Shown: piece after piece, positions 21,657-31,601 of the stretch
Numbering within the stretch: the stretch's first letter is position 1
Layout of the letters: each line of letters opens with the position of its first letter
Source of the DNA: Vairimorpha ceranae
Lineage: Eukaryota > Microsporidia > Nosematidae
DNA: 64,000 nucleotides
Assembly (NCBI RefSeq): GCF_000988165.1
Contig: NW_020169299.1
Location: forward strand, 62,001 to 126,000
Direction of reading: 5' to 3'
Translations under genes and position numbers: made by a program
The notes under the pieces: generated by a model
What the model saw: only the letters and a program-made list of their open reading frames with translations
The model's database searches: none
Told to the model about the DNA's origin: nothing

Positions 21657-22670
21657 ATGAAATCAACCACACCGTTTTTTCATCTAAAAATTGATAATTT
21701 TTTATCATCCTCCGATCTTCAACGTATACAAGATTTTTATAATAAACAAAAATTTTATCTTAAACACACCGACCTATTTAAATTTTTACAAACTGATGAA
21801 TTCGCTCAAGAATCTGATATTGATTTTTTTAAATGTAAATTATATGAAGTGTTTAAAGACTTTACTGACATTACACATACTTTTTTTACAATGTTCGCAT
21901 CTTATTATAGAAAAGGAGATTATCTTTCTTGTCACGATGATTTGGTAGAAGAAAGGATGTACGCATTTACATTCTATCTTGATGATCTAAACTCTGGAGA
22001 CCTAATTTTATTTAACAATGAATGCAATAAAGAATATAAACGAATATCTATTAAAAAGAATAGACTTGTTATTTTTCAAGTTTCTGCTTTGTCTTTTCAT
22101 GAGGTTGATATTTGCAAACACGACAGGCGTAAAGCGATAACTGGTTGGTTAAATAAAAATGGGTACGTACAGCTTCTAAAAAATATTGAATACAATTACA
22201 GTTTGCCTGTTGTTGAATTAATTCCTTTTGATTTAGATGATTTTAATGATAATGTACTTGTCTACGAGGGTGTAGAATATGATTTTAGAGAATTGTCCTC
22301 ACAAATCGAAGGACCATTTTTAATGAGGCGTGTTACTTCGCTTAATCTAAATACATATCTTGCACTAGATATTCCTGGACACACACTATGTTATATTAAT
22401 TGTTATAGTATAAATTACGATTCTTACATCCTTCTAAATGATTATACAAATCAATTAGAAGGAGATCTAGTTGATGTTTTTATTATTGAAAGTAAAGATA
22501 ACAATGACAGTAATATTAAATTAGTTAATGAGGAAGGTTCCCTAGTAAGTACACTTAAACTACAGGAAAAAGTTATGTATGTAGTGAACAGAAAAAAAAT
22601 GAAGTATTTCATCGAAAGAGGGTTTCCTATAGAATATAAACTAGTACATATGATTTATAAATTTAATTAA
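21657..22670 (+). CDS. TPA1: Tpa1/OGFOD1-type 2-oxoglutarate/Fe(II) prolyl hydroxylase
   Basis: A 337-residue protein of the Tpa1/Ofd1/OGFOD1 family, which hydroxylates a proline of ribosomal protein uS12 and affects translation termination. The double-stranded beta-helix iron site is visible: H93 and D95 in SCHDD, the distal H148 in SFHEV, and R158 for 2-oxoglutarate in HDRRKAITGW. The C-terminal half should be the degenerate second DSBH domain typical of Tpa1, although it is shorter than in yeast (about 640 residues in yeast). ATG follows CCCACCC. It converges with the ferredoxin gene, with 70 bp between stops. Confidence 0.85.
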   Translation: MKSTTPFFHLKIDNFLSSSDLQRIQDFYNKQKFYLKHTDLFKFLQTDEFAQESDIDFFKCKLYEVFKDFTDITHTFFTMFASYYRKGDYLSCHDDLVEERMYAFTFYLDDLNSGDLILFNNECNKEYKRISIKKNRLVIFQVSALSFHEVDICKHDRRKAITGWLNKNGYVQLLKNIEYNYSLPVVELIPFDLDDFNDNVLVYEGVEYDFRELSSQIEGPFLMRRVTSLNLNTYLALDIPGHTLCYINCYSINYDSYILLNDYTNQLEGDLVDVFIIESKDNNDSNIKLVNEEGSLVSTLKLQEKVMYVVNRKKMKYFIERGFPIEYKLVHMIYKFN

Positions 22671-22740
22671 CAGTTTTAATAAACGTTTTTTATAAAAATA
22701 CAATGCATAAATGTATTGCTTTATAATTCAAAAATAAAAA

Positions 22741-23103
22741 TTAATGATGTTTAGGTATATGCCCATCTATAGACATGTTTCTAGTAAATTTTGGTATTTC
22801 TATAACTGTATTATTAAATCTATCATCTATTTTCAACTGACATCCAAGTCTGCTCGTACTTGTCAATCCATACGCTTGATCTAAAAGATCAAACTCCTTA
22901 TCAGAAGGTTCACTTAATTTCTGGTACAAATTTCTATCTAAAATAACATGACATGTAGAACACGCACAAGATCCTTCACATGCACCTTCCAAATCAATTT
23001 TATTTTCGTGTGCCGCTTCTAATACCGTCACTCCGGGCTTAATTAATGCAGGTATAAGCTTATTAAAAGTCTTAAAAAGTATTTTTACAGGCTTAAAACT
23101 CAT
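22741..23103 (-). CDS. YAH1: Mitosomal adrenodoxin-type [2Fe-2S] ferredoxin
   Basis: A 120-residue vertebrate/mitochondrial-type ferredoxin. The four cluster ligands fit the adrenodoxin spacing exactly: C42-x5-C48-x2-C51-x36-C88, in ACEGSCACSTCHV and LGCQL. In microsporidia this protein (Yah1) supplies electrons for iron-sulfur cluster assembly in the mitosome. The first 20 residues (MSFKPVKILFKTFNKL) are basic and amphipathic and could be a short targeting sequence, but no long presequence exists. ATG follows CCC (atccctttattgtATG). It is divergent from the Iws1-like gene with only 33 bp between the start codons. Confidence 0.93.
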   Translation of the reverse strand: MSFKPVKILFKTFNKLIPALIKPGVTVLEAAHENKIDLEGACEGSCACSTCHVILDRNLYQKLSEPSDKEFDLLDQAYGLTSTSRLGCQLKIDDRFNNTVIEIPKFTRNMSIDGHIPKHH

Positions 23104-23136
23104 ACAATAAAGGGATGTAAAAAATAGCCCTTAGTA
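23104..23136. promoter_or_regulatory. 33-bp divergent intergenic region
   Basis: Only 33 bp separate the two start codons. GGG at 23112-23114 is the CCC motif of the leftward ferredoxin gene and CCC at 23128-23130 is that of the rightward Iws1-like gene. Both promoters and both 5' ends must fit here or extend into the opposite gene. Confidence 0.7.
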
Positions 23137-23571
23137 ATGAATGAAGAAATTATTGATCCAGCAAGAAAAATTAAACTAGAAATGCTTAGTGCAGTAATAC
23201 AAGATAATAAAAATAATGAACAACATTTACCTGCTACTAATAAATTAGAAAAATTAGATTTGTTTGTTAAATCTCTTTTAAATAAAGATTTACAAGAGCG
23301 ATTGCTTAGTGAGAATATTTTGGATGTAGTGAGGAAGTGGCTTGAGCCACTTCCTGATAATTCGTTACCTAACATAAAAATTAAAAGAGGTTTACTAGAA
23401 GTTTTAAAAAATCTTCGTATAAACAAATATCTTATAATAGACAGTAAAATTGGAGAAATTGTTCATTTTTATATGAAGAATCCCAAAGAATGTAAAGAAA
23501 TAAAAAATATCGCTAAAGAAGTTGTTTATACTTGGCTTAATAAAGTAATAAAAGAAGAAGGAGGATTATAA
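23137..23571 (+). CDS. IWS1: Iws1/Spn1-like transcription elongation factor
   Basis: A 144-residue protein that is essentially the TFIIS N-terminal (LW) domain of Iws1/Spn1, which binds Spt6 and RNA polymerase II during elongation. Recognisable are LLEVLKNLRINKYLI, IGEIVHFYMKNPKECKEIK and IAKEVVYTWLNKVI, matching the family's order (LLxxLxxLPI, GxVVxFL, IAxxLIxxW). The long acidic N-terminal arm of yeast and human Iws1 is missing. TFIIS and other LW-domain proteins are alternatives, but no zinc ribbon is present. ATG follows CCC. Confidence 0.75.
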   Translation: MNEEIIDPARKIKLEMLSAVIQDNKNNEQHLPATNKLEKLDLFVKSLLNKDLQERLLSENILDVVRKWLEPLPDNSLPNIKIKRGLLEVLKNLRINKYLIIDSKIGEIVHFYMKNPKECKEIKNIAKEVVYTWLNKVIKEEGGL

Positions 23572-23675
23572 AGTTCTTACTGTAATTTTTTTTAATAAAA
23601 AGATTATGATTTTGTCTTCAAAATTAACAGTTTAATTTCTAAATTAAACCATAAAAAGTAAAACTACAATAAAAA

Positions 23676-26600
23676 TTATTTATTAGCTATTTTTTTCTTT
23701 ATCTCATCAACATTGATCATTAAAAACTTTGACATATTATTTGTTTTATAAACTCCCAAAATAGATTTACTTATTTCAAACATATCGTTTCTTAAACTTA
23801 TTACAATAAATTGACTAGTCTTAGCCATCTCTTTAATGTACTGCGAAATTATACTAACATTTCTAAAATCTAATGCTGCATCAATTTCATCCATAACATA
23901 AAAAGGAGAAGGTTTAAATTTATGTAAGGCAAAAATAAGTGATAAGCTACTTAATGTTTTTTCTCCACCACTAAGATTACTAACATTCTTCCAACATTTC
24001 TTTGGTGGCATAACTGCTAATCGAATTCCATCAGAAAATGGATCCAAATAATCAACGAGTTCTAGTTCCGCATTCCCTCCATATGTCAATTTTTTATATA
24101 TTTCTTTTAAATATAAATTAACTTTTGATAATCCACTAATAAATTCATCGTGTCTTGATTTACAATAATGATCTATCTGATTTTTTTTATCCTCATATTT
24201 AGACATTTGTAATTCATATTGTTCATTAACTTTTTCATAAGATATTTTTATCTTTTTGTATTCTTCAAAAATCTTCAAATTGATATCTGGTCTTCCATTT
24301 TGTTCATCCATTTTTTTTAATTTCTTCTGAATTTTCTTTTGAAAGTCAGTAATATCCAAATCAGTTAGCGAACTCAGATCTGTTTTCGTATTATCACACT
24401 CATAAGACGAATTTATAACTTTATTATCATTAAAAATGTCTTCGAAAATATTTTTTAGATGAGTTTCTTCATCCTCTAAATTCTTAACTAAATCAATAAT
24501 GCTTTCATTTAAATCATCAAGCTGATTGTTTAAATCTATTTCCAAATGATATTCTGCTCCCATCTTCTTTTTTAAAGTTGACAAATTTTCTTTAATCTCA
24601 TTAAAATTTTTTAAAACTTCATTGTAACACTTTTCTTCATTGTCAAGATGTGACTTTAAGGAAGACAAGTCTATGATTTTAATTTCACAAAGTTTCTCAT
24701 TTTTAATATTTAAATCACTTTCTATGTTTTCATAAGATACCATCTTTTCAGCCAATAAAATATTAATTTGATGATTTCTTTCCTCTAAAATCTCTATTTT
24801 CTCATTAACTATTTGCAATTCGCCACGCAACGTAGAATCATAAAATTTTTCTATTTTAGACTTATATTTAGAAATTTCATTTTTAAGTGAGTTGATATCT
24901 GACTCATATCCCTCTTCAAAAATTTTAGATTGTATTTCTTTTAGTTTATTTTGAATCTTTTTGTACGCAATTTCTTTTTCCTTTAATAAACTTTTTATAT
25001 TTACTTGATTTTCATATTCACATATTTTTTGTAGATCATTTATTTTTAAATCTCTTAATTTTGTCATTTTTTCTAATGCCTTTTCAATATCTTCATATCT
25101 CTTAACCTTTTCGTGATATTTCCCTCCTGTCATAATACCACTCTTTTCAATTAATTTACCATCTAAAGTAACTACTCTTTTTCTTGTTTTACCAAAAGCA
25201 TATTCTGAAGCTTTTTCTAAATCTTCTGCTAAAAGCGTATCAGTTAAACTAAAATAAAAACATTTTTTATACTTTGGTTCACATTCTACCAAATCAAACA
25301 TGTACGGAAGACTTAATTCTTCTAATTTATTAATCTCTTGGATTCTATCTAAAATTATAAATGTTGATCTTTGCAAATTATTATTTTTAATAATGTCAAT
25401 ACACATTTCTGCTGTCTGTGTTGTATCAACAACTATATTATTTAATCTTGTACAAGAAGTTTTCAGGGCCAATTCATATTTTGGATCTACTTTACCAATA
25501 TCACTCAATCTTCCTATAACCCCACTTACATCCTTAAAATATTTTAGAATTTCTTTTTCTTTTTTAATAGTTTCTTCCCTTTTATAAACCTCGCTATATC
25601 TAGTTTTACGTTTTTGCAACTCATACTGCGTCTTTTGAATATCACTTTCAATTTCTTTTAGATCTTTTTCCAGTTGTAATTTATCTAAATGTTTAACATT
25701 TTCACAGTTTTTAAGTTTAGCTTTTAATTCATCAATTTCTTTTCGTAGTTCTTGCATCCTATCTTTCAAAGAATTAACTTCTAGATTAAATTTAACATTC
25801 CGTTGATTTTGTTCAGATTTCTTATAAATCAAATCTGATAATAATTCTTGAGTTTTCTTCATTTTTTCTAGATCATTTTTACATTTTTCATTTACAATCT
25901 TTTCTTCTTTTAAAAGTTTATTTTTTAAGTCATTTTGTTTATCAGTCAACCCTTTCAATTCTAATATATTTTCTTTAAGCTCTTTTGATAAAATATTATT
26001 TTCTTTATTTTTCATTTCTACCTTTGCTTTTAAATTATTGTAGTCATTTCTAAGATTTTTAATTTCTTTTTCTAATTTATTTTTAAGCTCTTTTGATACC
26101 AAATTTGCTCTTTCTAAACTTTTATACCTTTTTTTAATTTCCAAATACATTTCCTCTTTGTCATTGAGTAATTTCCTTATTGAATTTTGTTCAGTCTCCA
26201 ATGATTTTAGCAGTTCCTTATTTTCTAAGTTTAGATTTTTTATTTCATCAATTTTGGTTATTACATCTTTTTTTGCTTCTTCTTTTTTATGCAGGGATCT
26301 TTTTATAAATTCAATATTTAAATTTTTTAACTCTTTTAAATATTCATTATATTTAATTCTATTAAGAAGATTATCTTCATTTTGTTTTTTTAATTCATTT
26401 ATGTGATCGTATTCTGTTTTAATAAACTTCATATTATTTTGTATTGTAATATTTTCTTCCTCCATAGTTTTTGCCTCATTAGTCAATGCATCAATTTCCA
26501 ATTTATATTTGGTTGTTCCAATAATATCCTCTAGAAATTCAAGTAGTCCTTCTTTGGGTTTAAGCATAGCAATACTTTCTATTTCTCCTTGTAAAATAAG

Positions 26601-26984
26601 AAATCTATTATGTTCCATATCAACATTTTCTTCCATCATTAATTTAGTTAAATCATTATTTGTGATTTCTTTATCGTTGTAGAAATATTTTGTACTTTTA
26701 TTTGCATAAACTTCTCTTCTTATTTTAAATTTATTAAAGGCTAGTTCGACATAACACATTTCTTCTTTTTTACCATCATTGTAGATTAAATCTGTTAGCG
26801 AGGTATGTCTCATTTTTTTGGCTCTAAATCCCAGTACAAAAAGTATGCTATCAATTATGTTGCTTTTACCACTGCCATTTGGTCCTACTATTGCTGTAAA
26901 AAATTTGTCAATATTTGGAATGTGATGCTTACCTTTGTAGCTTTTAAAATTTTTCATAGTTATTGATTCTAAAATTAATCGCAT
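23676..26984 (-). CDS. SMC4: Condensin ATPase subunit Smc4
   Basis: A 1102-residue SMC protein. Walker A GPNGSGKS is at 34-41, followed by FVLGFRAKKMRHTSLTDLI, the form typical of Smc4. Two long coiled coils flank a hinge around residues 480-640 (VIGRLSDIGKVDP, then TGGKYHE). The C-terminal signature LSGGEKTLSSLSLIFALHK and Walker B FYVMDEIDAALD complete the head. Smc4 pairs with Smc2 in condensin to compact mitotic chromosomes in the nucleus. Yeast Smc4 is about 1400 residues; this copy lacks the long N-terminal extension. There is no clear CCC motif before the ATG; the sequence there reads tatgccttatttttATG. Smc3 is less likely given the head sequence. Confidence 0.92.
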   Translation of the reverse strand: MRLILESITMKNFKSYKGKHHIPNIDKFFTAIVGPNGSGKSNIIDSILFVLGFRAKKMRHTSLTDLIYNDGKKEEMCYVELAFNKFKIRREVYANKSTKYFYNDKEITNNDLTKLMMEENVDMEHNRFLILQGEIESIAMLKPKEGLLEFLEDIIGTTKYKLEIDALTNEAKTMEEENITIQNNMKFIKTEYDHINELKKQNEDNLLNRIKYNEYLKELKNLNIEFIKRSLHKKEEAKKDVITKIDEIKNLNLENKELLKSLETEQNSIRKLLNDKEEMYLEIKKRYKSLERANLVSKELKNKLEKEIKNLRNDYNNLKAKVEMKNKENNILSKELKENILELKGLTDKQNDLKNKLLKEEKIVNEKCKNDLEKMKKTQELLSDLIYKKSEQNQRNVKFNLEVNSLKDRMQELRKEIDELKAKLKNCENVKHLDKLQLEKDLKEIESDIQKTQYELQKRKTRYSEVYKREETIKKEKEILKYFKDVSGVIGRLSDIGKVDPKYELALKTSCTRLNNIVVDTTQTAEMCIDIIKNNNLQRSTFIILDRIQEINKLEELSLPYMFDLVECEPKYKKCFYFSLTDTLLAEDLEKASEYAFGKTRKRVVTLDGKLIEKSGIMTGGKYHEKVKRYEDIEKALEKMTKLRDLKINDLQKICEYENQVNIKSLLKEKEIAYKKIQNKLKEIQSKIFEEGYESDINSLKNEISKYKSKIEKFYDSTLRGELQIVNEKIEILEERNHQINILLAEKMVSYENIESDLNIKNEKLCEIKIIDLSSLKSHLDNEEKCYNEVLKNFNEIKENLSTLKKKMGAEYHLEIDLNNQLDDLNESIIDLVKNLEDEETHLKNIFEDIFNDNKVINSSYECDNTKTDLSSLTDLDITDFQKKIQKKLKKMDEQNGRPDINLKIFEEYKKIKISYEKVNEQYELQMSKYEDKKNQIDHYCKSRHDEFISGLSKVNLYLKEIYKKLTYGGNAELELVDYLDPFSDGIRLAVMPPKKCWKNVSNLSGGEKTLSSLSLIFALHKFKPSPFYVMDEIDAALDFRNVSIISQYIKEMAKTSQFIVISLRNDMFEISKSILGVYKTNNMSKFLMINVDEIKKKIANK

Positions 26985-27663
26985 AAAAATAAGGCATAAA
27001 AATTTAAAGAAAAAAAATAACTTGAGGAATACGGTAATAAAATATGTACATAGAAATTTGCTAAAAATTTTAAAATGTTAAATAAAAAAAGTTAAGACGG
27101 CTTTAATTACTTTTCACTAATAAATTAGAAATACTTAAAAGTATTACATAAATTTTATCAGCCTTTATTAAATAAAACATATGGGACCGCTGCTATGCCT
27201 GATTAAGATAAATTACATTATATTAAATTTATAATTTTTTTGATATCAAAACGCATGTCTGTCAATAATAAATAATAATTTATTTATTGAAAAATTTTTT
27301 AAAAGAAACGACAGTTCGTGAGATTGTTATAGCGCGTATGTTTGCCATAGCCTTGTAGATTAATTTAAAAACATATTTAGAAGATTTAAGACAAATTATA
27401 AAATGAGATTAAAAGATATTCGTTTGTAAGCTATTAAATAAATCGTAACAAAAGTAGAAGCTATACCAATTCTTAAAAATCAAATATGTAGAATTAAGAA
27501 TATTAAAAAACAGTTGTTTATTGTCACATACATCAAGTTTATAATTTATTGATATGTCTAGGCGGGCTATTACTAAAATATTTAAATATAGTTAAAATGT
27601 TTTTACTTATGTTTTGATAAAATGTAACGGCTACAAAGCTTTTTTAAAAAAACTTAAAAAGGT
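26985..27663. other. Non-coding spacer, 680 bp
   Basis: No gene is visible. It contains AT-rich sequence and a slightly GC-richer patch near 27,300-27,350 without coding potential. Confidence 0.5.
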
Positions 27664-28413
27664 TCAAAAAATTTTATATAATAAAAATCTTTGGAGACCA
27701 CCTCCTAACAATCCTCCTGAAAACTGTCCTAGCAGATATACCCACCAAAAATCCCAGGTGCCAGTAAGAATCATAGGACTCAATACTATACCTGGATTGA
27801 ATGCACCCCCAGAACTAGCTATTCCCAATAAAGCACAAAAACCCAAAGTAAATCCTATAGCAAGTGGTGCGGTAATTTTTCTTCCTTCTGTTAAACCTTC
27901 GTCTGGATCCAATTGATCACCATGTTCATCTTTAGGGGGTGTGTAAGGATTAACCCCCACAGCAAATGCAACATAAACAAGTATTGCTGTTAAAAAAAAT
28001 TCGGTGCCGAAAATACGTCCTCTACTAACATTATCTGCTACTCTTTTTGGTCTCGCTATTTCTAGTTTGTTTTTATATTTTCCGGGCAGTACAGCTACTG
28101 AAGCTAATCCTGCAATAATAAATCCTGCCACTTGGAAAATTATAATAAAAATTCCACCAAAAAAAGGCAATCTTCTAAAACACATTGCAGAAAATGTTAT
28201 TGCAGGGTTGAAATGTGCTACAGTTATGTCACAAAATGAATAAATGATTGCTACGCCACTTAATGCGATAGTCAATGCAACAATAATTGGACCTGCAGAT
28301 TGTCCTGTTTGTGCTGATCCAATAATAGAAGTATATACAGCAAATCCAAATATAAATGAGGCAAAAAATTCCCCTATATATGATTGTAATTTTTTAATCC
28401 ATTTTCTAGTCAT
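27664..28413 (-). CDS. Aquaporin (MIP family water channel)
   Basis: A 249-residue membrane channel with six hydrophobic segments and two half-helix loops. The first is a standard HFNPA at residues 68-71. The second is GGAFNPGI at 202-209, so the second NPA box is NPG, and the residue after it is Ile where most aquaporins have the selectivity-filter Arg. It would conduct water or small solutes; in microsporidia aquaporin is linked to spore swelling before polar-tube firing. A charged loop (residues 158-180) lies between segments four and five. No CCC motif is visible before the ATG. Base composition is less AT-rich than in neighbouring genes, probably because of the Gly/Ala content. Confidence 0.88.
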   Translation of the reverse strand: MTRKWIKKLQSYIGEFFASFIFGFAVYTSIIGSAQTGQSAGPIIVALTIALSGVAIIYSFCDITVAHFNPAITFSAMCFRRLPFFGGIFIIIFQVAGFIIAGLASVAVLPGKYKNKLEIARPKRVADNVSRGRIFGTEFFLTAILVYVAFAVGVNPYTPPKDEHGDQLDPDEGLTEGRKITAPLAIGFTLGFCALLGIASSGGAFNPGIVLSPMILTGTWDFWWVYLLGQFSGGLLGGGLQRFLLYKIF

Positions 28414-30186
28414 GTTTGTTTACAAGTTAAAAAAATATATAAAAGGCTTTATTTGTTTAAATAACATTTAAATAGATAAATTAAATATAAAAACGCATTA
28501 AATGAAGCGTAAATTTCTTTTAAAGAGTATAATATATACTTTTGTTAGATCAATTTGATAAATACTAAATTAAAAACAATTGCTTTTTAAGACATATAGA
28601 AATTTAGATTACATTGTAAAAAAATTTATACTTTTTTAGTACATACGTTTAAAGTTGAATGACAGTTAAATAATGTAAATATTGCTATACTAAATTTATT
28701 AAATCTAAGAAATTTTTTTTACAAAAGTAAGGCATTGATACTAAAAAAAGCAAATTTATACAAACTTAAACAACATACATACATTTTTAATAAATATTAT
28801 CCTAGTCATTTAAATATTACACAATTTCTTAAAAGTTTAAAAAGGTTTAAAGCCTTTTCAATAGTAAAATGTCATAAAAATTTTACTTATTTATTAAAAA
28901 GAAATAGAGGAAATTTTAAAAAATTTTAAAATTTAGTAAGAAAGTAAATATGTTTAAATTATTGTTTTTTGTTTAATTTCAAAGTTTTGATCTATTATTC
29001 ATTTAAAGTGTCTATGATATTTTTTACGTAAAATATAAAATTTTTTAAATTACAATAATATTTAGTTAATAAATATGTTATTTAAATTATATACCAAAAA
29101 TTCGTTGTATTTTTCGTTTTAAGTCTTGTAAATTCAAAAAACTTATTTTATATTAAAACAATATATTTTGATATTTTTAAACACATCTTATTCAGTCAAA
29201 GTAACTATTATTCATTTTTAAATTAATTAATATTTGTACTTTTAAATGAGTTATGTTTGTTATCTAAATTTCTATCCTTTCTTGGTAATTACATTTATTA
29301 AGTTTATTTTCCCTAAAAAAGGCAAACATATTTAAGCGTCTAATTAACTATGCTTTATGTTATGTAAAAAACACAAAATATGGATTTAATTTATTTTTTA
29401 ATTCTAAATCAAATATTTTGTTAATAACCAACAGAAGCAGAGAATTTTATGGTGTTTCAAAAAAAACTTTTTAAGAAAATTTTCTACAAAATATTTGTTG
29501 AATTTTAATAAAAAATAAAAAAGTGTTATCAAACAATTTTTAAAATACAATGACATGAATACTACTTCTGTCACTTGATGTATTGACATTTCGTTTTCTG
29601 CCTTGAAAATAATTAAAATATCTTTGACTATAAATAGAATAAAAATAATTTCTGCATAAAAAATAAAAAATTGAATTTAAGAAATAAATAATTTAGAAAA
29701 TTGTCAACAAGATATAAAAATAAAAAATATCAAGAGTTAATATTTAAAAGAAAATTAAAATAATTGCAATGTAATTAAATCATAAGAATAAATATTAAAT
29801 TATCTACAACACTATCACCATAAATTTTAACAAAAATCTGCCTTAAAATCTTTTATAATTATAATATCAGCAATTTACTTAATCTTTAACCTAAAAATAT
29901 TTGTATAGCATATTTGCAATGTCTAAATATTTAATCTATTAAATTTAATAAAAATGTGATGGTGTTTAGAGATACAAACAAAAACTTTAATAAAAAACAT
30001 ATTTTTATGCTTATTATGCATAAAATAAAAACTTGACCATTTTATAAAAAAATTAATTAAACTATAAATTTATTAAAAAATAATTGAAATAAAATTTATT
30101 GCATTTAAAATAAAATTTTGTGTGTTACAACAAATTTTATGAAAATTTAATTAAAGATATAAATATTTTAATTTTCTGTAACCCCT
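28414..30186. other. Non-coding, 1.8 kb
   Basis: No credible gene is visible. A 64-residue open frame at 28735-28929 has no CCC motif and low-complexity composition. The sequence is extremely AT-rich with no clear repeat or RNA gene. Confidence 0.5.
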
Positions 30187-31419
30187 ATGATTTTAGCGCT
30201 TTTATTCATAACATTTTTAATAGTAAACTTGAGGTTTGTGGCTGCAAGAGATTCTGTAGAAGATACTAATGAAACCCACATTATTCTTAGAAGAAAAAAG
30301 CATCTTTTTGATCCAAAAGAAATTTATAAAGTATCTGTGGAATATAAATGGTCGCGAGAGCAGTTTCTAACTTTTTTGGTGGTTCAAAAACTTCAAAATA
30401 TTTTATTTAATACAAGATATAAGAGTAAGAGTGTAGCAGAAGCTGATCTTTCAACGTTTAAAGATGGGTTAAACAAGGCTATTGAAAAAATGAAGGAATT
30501 TTCAACGAATGCTTTTAAAAACAATATTTGGGATTCAACAATTGACCCCGAGCTAGATGAGAAAATTAATGAAATTCTGGTGAAAGTTAAAAATTATGAT
30601 CTGAGCGGAATAAAGGATAGTTTTAATTCAATTAAGGTTAATAAAAAACCAAACTCGAATCTTGAGCGGTGTCTGCATAGGTTATTTACGCTATCTGAAA
30701 GTGAATGGGCTAAGGTGGAATATGATGTCTTGCTTGGGTTGGAAACTGAAGACTACAAATATCTTTTTTATAAGTATGGATATGGAATTAAATTTCACTA
30801 TGATGAAGTTTATGAACATAAAAATTCATTATTTGCAATTTATTGTAAGTTGGGTAAATATTTAGAAAAATTAAGTATAATTGATATTATTTTTCATGAT
30901 TGGTCTAAATATCTTTTGGCTCCTTCAATAGGTTACACTTGGAAGTTTTTTCATAGCAAAGACATAAAAAGAACAGTAATTAGTTCTTGGGAAAAATACA
31001 CCTCTAAAAAACTGGATTGTTTCTTTACAGATCTTTTTGACGCGGCGTGGAGAACCCATTTTACATTTGAGGATCATCATCCTGAACATTATAAAAACAA
31101 ACATTCAGAAGAGTACAAAGATGATGCAGGTATTATAAGAATTAAGTGTAAGGATGATATGAATGCTAGGGGCCTAGAAGAAGCATTAATTGATATGTCT
31201 GGTAGAAATTATGTTAATTCGTTGAAATTTAATCAAGCTAGTTTGAAAGAATGTGGGTACCTTTTGTTTGATCTAAAGTTTTTTGACAGGTTTAATTCAG
31301 ATGATGCCATGAAGATATTGAATGAAATTTGTGGAATTATTAATCAAGAATTAGGAAAAATCTGTGAGGATTATGTTTCTCGAAGAAAAGAAGACGATCT
31401 TCGAAATCCATGTGAATAA
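30187..31419 (+). CDS. Predicted secreted protein with a DUF5662-like motif set
   Basis: A 410-residue protein with a clear signal peptide (residues 1-20, ending near VAA-RDS). The C-terminal half carries HDWSKY (237-242), an AAW-xx-H block (286-291), HHPEHY (297-302) and EALIDM (332-337). Their order matches what I know of DUF5662, a small, mainly bacterial and phage family with HDxSK, AWxxH, HHxxxW/Y and a following acidic helix, thought to be a metal-binding HD-like fold. The N-terminal 200 residues match nothing I recognise. The function is unknown; a secreted metal-dependent enzyme is only inference. ATG directly follows CCCC (aacccctATG). The stop codon lies within AATAAA, which may serve as poly(A) signal. 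Confidence 0.7.
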   Translation: MILALLFITFLIVNLRFVAARDSVEDTNETHIILRRKKHLFDPKEIYKVSVEYKWSREQFLTFLVVQKLQNILFNTRYKSKSVAEADLSTFKDGLNKAIEKMKEFSTNAFKNNIWDSTIDPELDEKINEILVKVKNYDLSGIKDSFNSIKVNKKPNSNLERCLHRLFTLSESEWAKVEYDVLLGLETEDYKYLFYKYGYGIKFHYDEVYEHKNSLFAIYCKLGKYLEKLSIIDIIFHDWSKYLLAPSIGYTWKFFHSKDIKRTVISSWEKYTSKKLDCFFTDLFDAAWRTHFTFEDHHPEHYKNKHSEEYKDDAGIIRIKCKDDMNARGLEEALIDMSGRNYVNSLKFNQASLKECGYLLFDLKFFDRFNSDDAMKILNEICGIINQELGKICEDYVSRRKEDDLRNPCE

Positions 31420-31601
31420 AGATTATTTTTAAATATGTAGTTTATATTTTTATGCACAAATTTGTTTTTAAAACAGAATTTGAAATTTTTTAATAAATAA
31501 AAAGACTTTTATAACTTTCATAATATAGTATTTAGAATTTGTAAAAATATAGCATTCACGAATTTGTAAAAAAAGTCTAAATAAGTAAAAAACAATAAAT
31601 T

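Noticed and set aside
28735..28929. A 64-residue open frame
   Set aside because: Low-complexity, Lys-rich, no CCC motif and no recognisable domain; it is probably chance in AT-rich DNA.
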